Counted from the first letter of the stretch, positions 1-11,922 are shown. The stretch is DNA of 55,757 nucleotides from Diphasiastrum complanatum (GCA_029204225.1 CM055107.1:10889207-10944963), one strand, 5' to 3'. The notes: a model not told the origin generated them from the sequence alone. A program made the numbers and translations.

Positions 1-1030
1 AAATCTCAACTGAAGCACCAGCTTACATCTCAACCAGAGTGCTCGTTCAGATCTCAATTAATGCACTGACTCCCATCTCAACCGGAGTAATCTTTCAGCT
101 CTCAACCGACGCACTACCCTCCAATCTCAATCGGTGCCCCTCACTTAATTCTCAACCGAAGGTGAGCTATTAGATCTCAATCGTAGGAAGTCGGGTCAGA
201 TCTGAACCAACGGACCAGCTTCCCATACACCTGCACTCCGTCGTTGTAGCCGTATGCCACCACATTCACCCACTTTCCTCACCTCCGCATCTGACCGCAA
301 GGCCATCGCTTTCCACATACCTTCCGCACTCCATCGTCACAACTGTCCTCCCATGACATATCATCGCAATCAGACCACTGTCCACATCCGCCGCATTCCA
401 TCGCATACACTCGCAAACGGGCCACCCCCACCTCCATCCATTTTTGTCCCATTCCACCGCATTCACCCTGCAACGCACCACAGTATCACCGCAGCGCATT
501 ACCACCAAAACAGCCGCTTTCCACTCGTCCACCGTAGCAACCGCAATACACCACAACACCTGCCCTCACCCGTTGTGACCACATTCCATTCCATCAAATC
601 ACATTTAGCCATCCTTTCGTCTTCCTCCAAGACAGCCCTTCACACACCTTCAGTCCTATCACGCTTCAAATCTCAACCGGAGCCCGAGCCAATCCTTCAT
701 ATCTCAACCGGAGCCAGAGCCCATCTATCAGATCTCGACCGACGGAGCTCTATGACATCTCAACTGGAGGCCATAGTCAGATCTCAACCGTATCAAATCT
801 CAACCGACGGATAGTATCAAATCTCGACCGACGGCCACTGTCAGATCTCAACTGACAGATAGTATCAAATCTCGATTGACGGCCACTGTCAAATCTCAAC
901 CAACGGCCACTGTCAAATCTCAACTGACGGATAGTATCAGATCTCGACCGATGGCCACTGTCAAATCTCAACCGACGGATAGTATCAAATCTCAACCGAA
1001 GGCCATTCAGCCCAATCTCAACCAACGGCC
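1..1030. repeat. Satellite-like array with 24-bp monomer
   Basis: The core 'atctcaaccgacgg' and variants recur through the segment, loosely from 1 to about 780 and then head to tail to about 1010. In the regular part the monomer is 24 bp, alternating between a 'gatagtatcaaatctcgac' type and a 'gccactgtcaaatctcaac' type, so a 48-bp higher-order unit is partly visible. Spacing is irregular at the left edge and the array may continue outside the window. Reading frames across it are products of the repeat and are not annotated as genes. Confidence 0.8.
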
Positions 1031-2280
1031 TGTTTCAACCGGCCAAGATCCACGCTAGATGACAGACCTTTCCAACGATGATCTGGACTGACGAGCATGA
1101 CGTACCTCAAATACACAGCTTGCATCGACAATTTCTTTGACAATCTATCTATCTGTCTGCAATGCTATAACGAATACATGAGAACACCTACACGAGCCTG
1201 CATATGCATTGGGCCATAACGACCGCATCCAGCTGTAACAACCGCCTTGAGCCGTAGCAAGCAGCACAACCGCTCCCCGTCTATCGTCATCACCCTTCAT
1301 CCCCATTCCATTTGCAATCACCCTACCTTCGCATTGTCCCACAACATCCACATTTAGTCGCAACAATCTGCACTCTCTCCACATTACGGACCACCTCCAT
1401 CTGCATTCACCCATCAGCACCGCCTTCCGCAGTCGCAAACATCCACATTCACCCGCCCACAAGCCACCCCCTAACTACACCCAAACATCTCTGCCTCCAC
1501 CCTGCAACCGTGAAGAAAACAACATCCCCCACCCAGCCATCAACCGCCATCAACCGCTAACATCGCCATCAACCGCTGACATCGCAATCGACCGCTGACA
1601 TCACCATCATCCGCTAACATTGCAATCGACCGCCGCAACCTCAACCACCGCTACAAACCGCTATCGCCTGCTGCAACTGCAATCGCTCACATCTACACCG
1701 CAATCCCTCGTCAACCACTGCACACAACTCGCCTAACTACCTCCACATAAAACACGTTATGTCTTCATTAAGCCACCTTTCTCACATCGCAACTGATCGC
1801 ATGCCATCCCATTACACACAACTCCCCCTTCAGTTGCACTCTCCCCCACCTTACGGACCACCTCCACCTGCATCTGCAATCACACGTCACAACCATCGCA
1901 ACCATCCCCATCCCGTCAAACCGCATTCCCTCACATCACAACCATCATCCATCATAACTTGTAGGCATTGTAATATATCGTAACCATACAAATCGTAAAC
2001 AATCGCAAATCACCGTCATCCATCGCAAACTGTACAGACTGCCATCCATCGTAACCCGTAGGTATAGCAGCCCACCGCAAACCGTTGCCATCCATCCCGA
2101 ACCGTAGGATCCGTCCACCATCACAAACACACGCAACTCACTGTCATCCATTCTTGTCTCGCAACCGATTTTGACTGACACCGTTCGGACCATAGATCAC
2201 CGCACAACTCCACCATCCACTCATCTCCGTTCTCGACTTGTGGAAACCGCAAGCCATCTACTCTTCAACCGTAACAACTT
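1031..2280. repeat. Degenerate C/A-rich low-complexity DNA with 19-bp monomers
   Basis: This stretch is built from degenerate 'catcgcaacc', 'ccatccatcgtaac' and 'accgctaacatcgc' words. At 1549-1630 there is a regular run of about four 19-bp monomers of the type 'atcaaccgctaacatcgcc'. Composition resembles the preceding 24-bp array. No gene is supported; open frames here follow from the absence of T-rich codons in a C/A-rich repeat. Confidence 0.6.
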
Positions 2281-3383
2281 TCTTGTTTTAGTTCAAATTC
2301 CAGTGGTGTAAAAACGAAAATGTGATCAGAATGATGAGCCTGAAACTACTAAGCTATTGAAATTTTGTAGTTATTACTTTTCAAATTTTTTCCAAAACCT
2401 TTTTTTTTACCCTTAGTCAAACTTCCTTGTATTTTATTTGTGTATTCTTGATCCTCATATCATCTTCTTCTAGGTTTGAAATTGAACGCTGTAAAAAGCA
2501 AAAGTGCTCAGTGTATATGAACTACAACTTCCTGCCAATCTCAGTTTCACTTATCATAGAACTTTGAGTTCTAAGTGGGTCAAGAGACTGTCAAGAGCTT
2601 ATTTCTTTGCAAAAATCAAACTTCGTAATTTTCACGCTCATATTCTCTCTTGATTTGTCAAAATGGATTCTAATTCTAATTATGAGGTGGAATTTGATAA
2701 TCAATTTGAATGCGATGACCAATCATATTGTGATTATCAATACGAGGAGCACAATGACAGTAATTCAGATCAATACGAGCAACACAACTTATATGGAGAC
2801 TGTTTGAGTGTTGATGACAACTATTCTAACCAAAATAAAAACCATGAGCTATATCAGTCCAAATCAATCTATTATTGATAGTGGTTTTTATAGTATGACA
2901 GTGATGATGAGCTATATTCATGACAATCAAAACATCATCGCAATTCACAAGGTGATGAGCACGCACAGCGGTACATGAGTTCTATGTGCCAACTTGAACA
3001 ATCATCATCTCCTGTGCAGCGTTGCGTGCATAACAACACTATCAGTATGCCACTCCTTGTATCCATTGTCATTCACCATTATTATTGTTCAATGGACAAT
3101 CGAGCCTACTAAAGAAGCGACGGAAGAATTGCAAGTTTCAAATCAACAAGCAAATGTGCTAGATAAATTGAAGGCCACACAAGAGTTGATAGTTGGAATG
3201 TTGCAAGAGATGAGACAAGTTCGGCAAGATGATAAGATGAAATGAGATAGATTGTTTGATAGCCTATTTGTTGGACAAGACAAGATTGCGAGAGCTGATC
3301 AAAGATGTAATGCACCATCTACATCATTCCAACTACAATCTCCATCACAAAATTTAATACCTTCTCAGATGTCCGGAGAATTG
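2281..3383 (+). pseudogene. Unrecognised decayed coding sequence, 5' part, interrupted by E1
   Basis: A 71-codon frame starts at 2663 and encodes a very acidic, Asn/Asp/Tyr-rich peptide. After stops and frame changes, a second coding-like piece runs from about 3100 to 3383, with a Glu/Gln-rich, probably helical segment. The reading frame at 3383 resumes directly after the E1 copia insertion at 8694, so the unit was one sequence before E1 landed. The make-up recalls the gag-proximal part of a plant retrotransposon, but I see no zinc knuckle, protease or other diagnostic motif and do not assign a family. It carries stop codons and is presumably non-functional. Confidence 0.35.
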
Positions 3384-3388
3384 ACATG
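3384..3388. repeat. Target-site duplication of E1, left copy
   Basis: The five bases ACATG directly before the left LTR are repeated directly after the right LTR at 8694-8698. This is the 5-bp duplication expected of copia integration and fixes both element ends. Confidence 0.95.
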
Positions 3389-4043
3389 TGTGAGAGATTT
3401 CAACTAGTTTAGTCTAGTTTATTCATATTTTGGTTAATTGTCAATAAGAGGCCAAAACTCATTTAGACTTAGAGACAAACTTTTTGAAGTTATATTAGTT
3501 TAAAATACATTCAATAAACACTTTTGGAAAGTGTGGGAAAGTTGGTAGTCGAGTTTGAGAGAGATTCAAATTTGAACTTTGGGTACATTGAATCTAGACC
3601 CAAAAATAGTAGGGTTTACATTTTGGAGGGAAAGCCAAGTGGCCAAATAGGGTTTGGACACTCTATAAAAGGATGTAACTCGTAGAGAGACACATCTTCT
3701 CTCTTCTATCTCTCATTTCATCATTATACATGGTCCTGTTTGGGTTCTACTACTCATTGGTGCACTATCTTGGTGTTATCTTGCAATTCTATGTGTAGAA
3801 TGATCATTTATTGCTATTTTCGGTTCCACACGTGTGAAATACAGTAGGGTACTGTAATTTTAAGGACAGCAAACATATTTTATGTTTTTGGTTCATTTTT
3901 TATCAATATTTCTTAGAGTTTACATCTCATTTTGTATGTAGATGCTCATTTTTTCTACATTGGCAGGATTGTTGGTTTGCTCCTTATTGTAACCAAAGAT
4001 TTGGGACTTGGATTGGATCTTGAATGATCTAAAATCCTTCACA
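3389..4043 (+). repeat. E1 5' LTR
   Basis: It starts TGTGAGAG and ends TTCACA, and matches 8039-8693 over its full 655 bp. Its end abuts the primer binding site. It contains a promoter-like TATAAAA and, downstream, a CACACGTGTG palindrome with a G-box core (CACGTG). Confidence 0.95.
3664..3670 (+). promoter_or_regulatory. TATA box of the E1 5' LTR
   Basis: TATAAAA sits in a context (ctctataaaaggatgtaac) conserved in both E1 LTRs and both E2 LTRs. It is about 275 bp into the LTR, a usual U3 position. The transcript would start some 25-35 bases downstream, before the CT-rich 'cttctctcttctatctc'. Confidence 0.75.
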
Positions 4044-4055
4044 TGGTATCAGAGC
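4044..4055 (+). promoter_or_regulatory. E1 primer binding site (tRNA-iMet)
   Basis: TGGTATCAGAGC directly follows the 5' LTR. It is the standard complement of the 3' end of plant initiator tRNA-Met used to prime minus-strand DNA synthesis in copia elements. Confidence 0.95.
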
Positions 4056-4645
4056 TCTTGTGTTTCAGTTTATGAAAGGATCAGCCATCTTTAGCAAGGA
4101 TTTGGAGGAGTTACCAATGCTAGAGCATGCTAGATTGATCTCTACTCAAAAATCAGCATTTTTGCATGTGTAGAATTGATCTTTTGTAGGGTCAAAACTC
4201 AATATACGGTTAGATACTTGATCAATTCCAATTTCACACTTGGTTCACTGGAATTAGATGATTTTGGTGCATTAGGAAGGTCTCATTGGAGTCTACAAGA
4301 AGATATACCAAGTTTCTAAAAATTGCATGTAGAATTTGAGATATTCAATTTTTTGTGATTTTGTCAAAACCCTAATTTTGATTGGATCTCTAGTTTGTGA
4401 GGTTACTGAACTTCATTTGAGTGTGTTTCAATCTTAGGAAGTGGCAAGAATCATTAGATTGAGGATAGATCATAGGTTGATCAAGATTTCACTATTCTAT
4501 GTGTTGATTTTCTAGTTAGAAGTGCTAGAAGAGATTTGAGAGGTTCCATATCTTTGTAATTTCTTCTTGAGTTCATTTGTTGACATTCAAGAGAGTGCTT
4601 TGTGCATTGGAACAGGTTGAAAGAAGAAGATTAGGTCACTTCAAC

Positions 4646-5881
4646 ATGGCTACAAGTGGTGGATTTATGTTGGAGAGCAATGATAGGCTTACCTCAATCA
4701 ACTATTCTACTTGGAAGGTGAGGATGGAGTCCTTATTGGAGATGAATGAGTTGATGGAGATTGTTGCAGGTGTGGAGGAGAGACCTCAAGCACCTCAAGA
4801 TCAAGTGAGGTATGACAAGAGAGCAAAGAAAGCTCTACACATGATTAAGATGAATGTTACCAATGAACTTCTCAAGGAAGTTGGTAAGTGCACGTCATCT
4901 TTGGAGGCTTGGGAAGCTTTGAAGAAGCTTTATGAATCCAAGTCTACATCAAGAGTGCTTACTCTTAGGAGGCAAATCTTTCAAAGTTTGCAAAAGAAGG
5001 AAGAGAGTACTCATGCTTTTGTTTTGAGGGTTAAAGCATTCAATGATGAGTTAGCATGTATTGATGAAAGCATTAAGGAGGTAGAACTTGTTCAAGTTAT
5101 ACTTAATGGCTTGTTGGATGATCATTCTAATCTTGTTCAAAGTTTTGCTATTCAAAAGACTTTGCCAAGTATTGTGGATTTACAAGAGATCTTGGTGAAT
5201 GAGGAGTATAGGCTTCAATCAAGAGGAGGTGGATCTACATCGACATCTCATTATGAAGAGGATGCTATGTTCATCAAAGGCAAGTTTAAGGGCAAAGGCA
5301 AAGGCAAGTGGTCTAAAGGGCAAGATCAAGGTGAGACTTCTTCTTTTGGAAAAAAGAAAGATAAGTCTAAGTTGAAATGCTTTTATTGTGGAATCAAAGG
5401 GCATTTTTCAAATGAATGTTTGAAGAAGCAAAGAGATGAAGGTAGCAAGCAAATCAACTTTACTACTAATGATGAGGGTCTAGGTGGTGGTGATTCTATT
5501 TTGATGTGTTCATCAAGTCCAATATCAATTGAAGGTGACAAAGATTCATGGTGTATTGATAGTGGAGCTAGTTCACACATGACTAGTCACAAGGAGCTCT
5601 TTACTTCTTTGGTCACTTATGATGGAGCCAAGAAAGCAATTCACATGGCCAATGGTGGTGAGTGTGTGATTGAATGTATTGGTTCAATTCCTATTTGTCT
5701 CTCTACTAATAGGAAAGCAAGACTTGATGGTGTTCTTTACATTCCTTCACTTTCAAAGAATCTGTTAAGTGTTGGTCAAATGATAGAGAAAGGATACATG
5801 GTAAAGTTTGGTGGTGATGCTTGTTTCATTACGAAGGAAGAAATCTTGGTTGCTAGGGGCAATAAACAAGGTAGACTTTTG
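4646..5881 (+). CDS. E1 Gag and aspartic protease, frameshifted after the protease
   Basis: The start at 4646 (MATSGG) is chosen over the longer frame from 4577 because the E2 gag begins with the same sequence at 46497. The N-terminal half is copia gag, including the 'KLYESKS' region. It is followed by a Lys/Gly-rich linker, one CCHC zinc knuckle (C-x2-C-x4-H-x4-C, CFYCGIKGHFSNEC) and the protease active site WCIDSGASSHM. Similarity to E2 continues to about 5878 (GRL), then moves to the -1 frame at a T-run; in-frame codons after 5881 are noise. Gag would form the particle and the protease would mature it. The integrase that should follow is not in this frame. Confidence 0.85.
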
Positions 5882-8043
5882 ATGCTTTTGTTATGGCTAA
5901 CAAAAAGGATGGAATGGAAAAGGAGATTGGTCTCAACTTTCCAAAGTTCCCTTTTAGCATCAATAAGATTGGTGGATCTTATGCAAAGTCTAACAAGCTT
6001 CCTTATGATAGATCTAGGTCAAGATCTAATATGCTTCTTGGAGATGTTCATCTTTGTGCTAACTTGGCTAGTCTTGAGGATAATGATGGTGTTTCAAAGG
6101 TTCTTCATGGCAAGTGCAAGCATGCAAAAGGTAAGGAAAGATCTAACTTCATCAATGGAGGTGAAGGTTCTTCCTTGGAAAAGATTGTTGTTAATGATTT
6201 CTTTGATCATATGGAAAAAGATGTTGCTAGGTGCATTCATGAAGGAGATGGTTCTTCTACATTCTTTTGTTATGATTCCAAGAAAGTCATTTTTCCAGCA
6301 AGTGGAGTCACATGTCTTCATAAAGAGAGTAGATCAAATGGTTCTATCAAGAGACTTGGTGAGGGAGATAGTCACAACTCAAGGAGAAAAGAAGTATGTG
6401 AAGAGTTCAAAGTAGGATGTAGTTTGAATGATGTCATTGTGAATGATAGTGAGGAAGAATCATTATCATATGAGTCATTACCTAAATCATTGAGTAGAAG
6501 TTCTTGTTTGAAAAAAGAGAGTACTTCAGTCATCCTTATGTTGAAGGTACTAATCATTTTTTTCATGGCTTCTAATGTTTTTGAGGTTTCTACTTCTTAT
6601 GATGCAATCATTAATAGGGAGTCTTATGAAGGAAAGAGCAATGAAAGATTGGTTTTTGAGAAGATCCAAGGCATGGATCTCACATCTCTTCATCAACTCA
6701 AAGGATTCTATGATTGTGAATTGATCACTCATGATCGAGATGGCAAAAGGTTGGTTGGAGAAGACTACATGGAACAAATCGAGAGGCAATTCCTTCAAGA
6801 CAAGGGAGATCTCATTGGTGAGCTTATTGAGGTTTGTTATGGACTCAAGAAGGCTGGATTTATTAGGTTTGATACTCATCTTCACCTACTCTACTTCATG
6901 TTGGATGGAAAGCTTGAAATCTATCTTTTGATTTATGATGGTGGCATTGGTGACATTGTTTTCACTAACCTTTGTGGAAGATCGAGATCAAGCATTGATG
7001 AGATCTTGTTGGATCTAGATCATATGTTTGAGAGGGAGTATTTTCAAAGGTTCAGGTCTGAATATATTCATATCTTTGATGACCAAGAGAAAGGTAAGCA
7101 AGTGGAAGCGACTCATTTTGCCTTACTCACATGTTTTGGAGAATTTTCTTGTGTAGATGATGCTATGCAAGCAGATATTGGTTCTCATGGTTTTCATACT
7201 GGAAAAGCAAGTATTGGATCTGGAAAAAAAAGTTTGCTCAATGACTTTAATGTTCAAGAGGAAGATCAAGAGGTTGGTCTCAAAGGGCTTCAACGACACA
7301 AAAGGAAAGGTGGCAATTTGGAGCTAGTCAAGAGCATCAAAGGAAGGCTATTTGGCAAAGATGTTATGGATCTGTTTTTGCAGCTTATTGAAGACTCAAG
7401 TAAGGTTAAAGGAGCAGCAAGAAAGTGTTTTTCAAGTTTACTTTACTTGTTCTATCTCATGTTTGAGCTATTTCATGTGGATGTGTGCATATTGTCAAGA
7501 TATGGACAAACTAGCTACATTGTCTTGCAATATCTTATCGTTGGAGTTGTACTAGCATTCTTGGATGGTTTTGCTGATGGAAATGAAGCTATTGGAGGTC
7601 AATTACGTCACTCATTCATGGCCAAGTCATCAAGTGTTGATGATATCTTGTGGCAAGATGGAGATGGAGGCTCATTCATGGAGTTTTATGGTGGAGACAT
7701 ATCAAGAAAGGACAAAGTTGGAGGAGACAAGCAAGCAAATGGTCATCACTCACATTTATTGTTTGGTTGCTGTAATTTTCCAAAGAGTTCAAAGTTTGAA
7801 ACATGGAGGAATCATTTCATTCACATTCTATTTGGTTCTTCATGTTCTAGTTATATCTTGATGTGTAAAATTGATGTAAGAAATAGTGAAGCATCGAATT
7901 TGGACACTATTCTCTATATCAATTATGAAAGATACTTTAGAACCTTAGAAAGGAGATCTATACTTAGGATGGAGATCATTCTAAAGTTGGATCAAAGTTC
8001 TATTGTCAAAACTATGCCAAAACTAGTTGAAGAGGGAGTGTGA
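5882..8043 (+). pseudogene. E1 ORF2: degenerate integrase/RT traces fused to a non-canonical module
   Basis: The frame is open for over 700 codons (first Met at 5893) and stops at 8041, inside the 3' LTR. Residues about 25-60 still resemble the integrase zinc region of E2, but the catalytic DDE motifs are absent. Near residue 310 the string 'VCYGLKKAG' recalls the RT motif YGLKQAPR. Near residue 348 'YDGGIGD' stands where YVDD is expected, so the catalytic aspartates are lost. From residue about 422 to the end it matches a roughly 300-residue module also found in E2 after residue 830, which is not RT or RNase H. That module has two hydrophobic stretches (about 514-530 and 541-557). The differences I compared between E1 and E2 are largely amino-acid changing, so the frame may be open through youth and not selection. 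Function unknown. Confidence 0.6.
8029..8038 (+). promoter_or_regulatory. E1 polypurine tract
   Basis: GAAGAGGGAG directly precedes the 3' LTR; the identical sequence precedes the E2 3' LTR at 50583. It primes plus-strand DNA synthesis in LTR elements. Confidence 0.9.
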
Positions 8044-8693
8044 GAGATTTCAACTAGTTTAGTCTAGTTTATTCATATTTTGGTTAATTGTCAATAAGAG
8101 GCCAAAACTCATTTTAGACTTAGAGACAAACTTTTTGAAGTTATATTAGTTTAAAATACATTCAATAAACACTTTTGAAAAGTGTGAGAAAGTTGGTAGT
8201 CGAGTTTGAGAGAGATTCAAATTTGAACTTTGGGAATATTGTATTCAGACCCAAAAATAGTAGGGTTTACATTTTGGAGGGAAAGCCAAGTGGCCAAATA
8301 GGGTTTAAAAACTCTATAAAAGGATGTAACTTGTGGAGAGACACATCTTCTCTCTTCTATCTCTCATTTCATCATTATACATGGTTCTCTTTGGGTTCTA
8401 CTACTCATTGGTGCACTATCTTGGTGTTATCTTGCAATTCTATGTGTAGAATGATCATTTATTGCTATTTTTGGTTCCACACGTGTGAAATACAGTAGGT
8501 TACTGTAATTGTAAGGACAGCAAACATATTTTATGTTTTTGGTTCATGTTTGATCAATATCTCTTAGAGTTTGCATCTCATTTTGTATGTAGATGCTGAT
8601 TTTTCTACATTGGCAGGATTGTTGGTTTGCTCCTTATTGTAACCAAAGATTTGGGACTTGGATTGGATCTTGAATGATCTAAAATTCTTCACA
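8039..8693 (+). repeat. E1 3' LTR
   Basis: This is the 655-bp partner of 3389-4043. It keeps the TATAAAA (8315-8321), the CACACGTGTG palindrome and the TG...CA ends. It is followed by the right target duplication ACATG (8694-8698). Confidence 0.95.
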
Positions 8694-9342
8694 ACATGGA
8701 CAAGGGAAAACAAGTATTATAGAGTCATACTAGATATCCGGTTGGACTTCGAAATGGCAAGAGAATGTTGGAACAATGAGCATAATAATCTATAGCAGCC
8801 AGAAGTGTGCCAATGAATGTTCATCAAAATGTCCAACAAAGAGGTGAAGCTTCAAGGATCCAACATTTTGAGGATGATGAACAATCCGATAGTGAAAGTC
8901 AGGACTCGAGCACTTCTATCTCTTCCTCAAATGAAGAATTTTCGTGCATCAGTATTCCAAAAATCTTCACTCCTGTACTTTTCACCTTCAAAACATCTTC
9001 CAAAAAAGCATTGGTAAGAACAACTTTCCCACTATGTTGCAAAGAAAGCTCCGTGCAGGTCCCATTGGTGTTCTCAAGGTAGACAATGATACTTTCCATT
9101 TTGTCTTGGTCTGTAGTCTTTCCTCCAGAATGATCCTTTCTGTTTGTTTGAAGCTGTTTCTCTCCTATCACAAGTACAAGGATACTCTCTGTGTCGTTCT
9201 ATGACACTTTTCTTGTTTTTTGTATCAGTAGTTGAATGTAGCAAAGTCTTTTTGTGTTTTAAAACAAAAAATCTCACTTTAAGTTTTATTCGGGCGGCGT
9301 TCGCAAGCTGCCTTTCCCCATATGACTTGGCCACTCGGGAGT
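8694..9342 (+). pseudogene. Continuation of the decayed coding sequence split by E1
   Basis: From 8694 the frame left at 3383 continues for about 35 codons (aca tgg aca agg ...) to a stop near 8793. A Ser/Asp/Glu-rich stretch follows at about 8830-8940. Beyond 8950 I see no recognisable coding; 9290-9430 is GC-richer and contains inverted 'tggtgcca/tggcgcca' words of unknown meaning. Confidence 0.35.
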
Positions 9343-10164
9343 TCTAGAATCCGTTCTGGTGCCAGTCCCTTAACGTCTGGCGCCACGCGAATTGGGCCCT
9401 CCCTCGGGTCCATCCCGGTGCCTCTCTCCAACGAATATATTATGATATATTTAATAAAATATTTTCTTTTTTTAATACATGCTTCATTTTCTACACAAGT
9501 TAATATTTAAATTTTTTAGCCACTTTAATTTTACAATAACTCGCTTTATTATATGGGGCATACTCTCTTACACACACACACACACTCATCCATCCTTCGT
9601 TTTTTTGAACTTTTTTTTATTGCCTCTCTTTATCTATTTATCACTTTTACTTGTTTTCATTTTTAATGATTTTTTTGGTTATATGATGTTCTTGTGTTTT
9701 TTTTCTTTTGTTTTTATTTTAATTATTGTATTTCATTCGTAATCATTTCTCTATGTCGACATCATTTACCTGTTCAATCTCTATATCTCCATATCCTTCT
9801 AAATAAAGGACAAGCCCAGGAATAGGTTGCTATTGTACTCGTTCTTTAGAAATACTTTGCATATATATTTCCACAACAGAAGGCAGCTTTTTGAGTTAAA
9901 ACCCTTAGGACAGCAATTAGTCGGTTAAAGCTTTAAAGAGGTCACTTAGTGTATAGTTAGGCTCTTTGAAACAATGAAGCTATAATATCATATCCAGCAA
10001 AGCACTAAAGAGCAACCAAAACACTTTATACCGGCATTAGATTTGTTAACAACACAGTCACGAGTCTGACATCAAACATCTGGATATGAAACTGATTCTT
10101 AGCCTTGATGATATGTTTTCATGAATGCAGCAAGGAAACATTAATCCAAACGTCGTCCCCCCCG
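9343..10164. other. AT-rich stretch without recognisable genes
   Basis: The segment holds T-rich low-complexity DNA (9440-9760) and a short (CA)n run at about 9571-9588. I see no conserved motif, splice structure or transposon end. Confidence 0.5.
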
Positions 10165-10626
10165 GAGAGACGTTGATGAAGGCAGGGGCGGCTCTTAGCC
10201 CGCGAGGAGGTGCCGCCAGTTCCAAACGCAACCCCCCCCCCCCCCCCCCCCCCAAGATGTTGTTGTAGGCAGGGGCAGCTCCTCGCCTGCGAGGAGGTGC
10301 CCCCGGTTCCAAACGTGCCCCCCCCCCCCCCCCCCCCCCCCCCCAAGAGACGTTGTTGTACGTAGGGGCAGCTCCTCGTCCGCAAGGAAGTGCCCCGGTT
10401 TCAAACGCGCCCCCCCCCCCCCGCCCCCGAAAGACGTTGCTGTAGGCAGGGGCAGCTCCTCGCCCGCCAGGAGGTGCCCCCGATTCCAAACGCGCTCCCC
10501 CCCCAGAGATGTAGCTGTAGGTAGGCGAGGAGGTGCCCCCCGGTTCCAAACATGCGCCCCCCATAGATGTTGCTGAAGGCAGGGGTAGCTCCTCGCCCGC
10601 GAGGAGGTGCCCCCGGTTCCAAACGT

Positions 10627-10676
<50 letters not shown>

Positions 10677-10899
10677 AGAGACATAGTTGTAGACAGGCGA
10701 GGAGGTGCCCCCGGTTCCAAACGCGCACCCCCCAAAGATGTTGCTGTAGGTAGGGGCAGCTCTTCGCCCATGAGGAGGTGCCCCACGTTCCAAACGCGCA
10801 CCCCCCCGAGAGACATTGATGAAGGCAGGGGTAGCTCCTTGCCCGCGAGGAGGTGCCCCCAGTTCCAAACGCGCGCCCCCCACCCCCCACCCCCACCCC

Positions 10900-10900
<1 letters not shown>
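10165..10900. repeat. Minisatellite: nine units, each ending in a poly-C run
   Basis: Nine units of about 55-115 bp follow one another. Each has 'agacgttg(c/t)tgtaggcagggg', an inverted-repeat core 'ctcctcgcccgcgaggagg', then 'tgcccccggttccaaacgcg' and a run of 7 to nearly 50 C. Units starting near 10505 and 10677 lack the left arm of the core. The last unit ends in C-runs broken by A and passes directly into (GA)n. Long open frames in both strands are by-products. Confidence 0.9.

Positions 10901-10902
<2 letters not shown>

Positions 10903-10965
<63 letters not shown>
10903..10965. repeat. (GA)n microsatellite
   Basis: An uninterrupted dinucleotide run at the end of the C-rich minisatellite, next to the remnant of the G1 gypsy 3' end. 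Confidence 0.95.
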
Positions 10966-10968
<3 letters not shown>

Positions 10969-11043
10969 AGATCACGCCAACGGTGCCAACAAGTCGGCTA
11001 CCGCCATCAAACCATAAATTAGCTTTCATTGTCGGTTTCATGG

Positions 11044-11143
11044 TCACACATAATAGGATTTTACCTTATTGATATTGACGGGGGTATCCATATCTCTACC
11101 ATGCATGTCACTAAGAATCACAATATTATTCTTAGAAACTTTT
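11044..11143 (-). pseudogene. G1 gypsy integrase, C-terminal end cut off by NA-A
   Basis: On the minus strand the frame runs from the NA-A boundary at 11143 to a stop at 11044 and reads VSKNNIVILSDMHG, ending in INKVKSYYV. This resembles the usual end of gypsy integrases ('VNGxRVKHY'). It joins in frame to 'SPYVLKK' at 16583 once NA-A is removed. DNA from 10966 to 11043 is probably the G1 3' flank; no G1 LTR was identified. Confidence 0.7.
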
Positions 11144-11904
<761 letters not shown>

Positions 11905-11922
11905 GGGTCCACGGCCCAAAGT

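Larger units (their letters stand above)
3389..8693 (+). mobile_element. E1: complete Ty1/copia-type LTR retrotransposon
   Basis: The 5305-bp element has two 655-bp LTRs, a tRNA-iMet primer site, a polypurine tract and a perfect 5-bp target duplication. By eye the LTRs differ at roughly 20-25 positions (about 3-4%), so insertion is moderately recent. Coding is gag and protease (4646 to about 5880), then a second long frame (to 8043) with only degenerate integrase and reverse transcriptase traces and a large module shared with E2 at 45246-51449. It has no intact polymerase and would have to be mobilised in trans. It splits an older coding sequence. Confidence 0.95.

Noticed and set aside
254-814. 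186-codon His/Pro/Ser-rich frame
   Set aside because: It lies in C/A-rich low-complexity DNA with no conserved motif.
780-1010. Possible CRISPR-like array of 24-bp units
   Set aside because: Units are contiguous with no unique spacers, and the context is a plant genome.
4044-4055. tRNA gene fragment
   Set aside because: It is only the 12-base primer binding site; no cloverleaf surrounds it here or at the other primer sites.
5870-5885. Programmed -1 frameshift site in E1
   Set aside because: The heptamer is not of the X-XXY-YYZ type and E2 has one continuous frame, so a base loss is simpler.
5882-6415. C-terminal 178 residues of the E1 gag-protease frame
   Set aside because: Similarity to E2 has already moved to the other frame; this is out-of-frame reading.
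7430-7565. Envelope-like membrane protein in E1/E2
   Set aside because: Two hydrophobic stretches exist, but there is no signal peptide, separate frame or envelope motif, and the module lies inside the pol frame.
9285-9430. GC-rich inverted words (tggtgcca/tggcgcca) as an LTR or primer site
   Set aside because: No paired LTR, no TG...CA ends and no adjacent gag could be found.
10058-11047. Gly- and Leu/Ser-rich open frame of 329 codons on the minus strand
   Set aside because: It is a translation of the poly-C minisatellite and (GA)n; overlapping frames on both strands are equally long.
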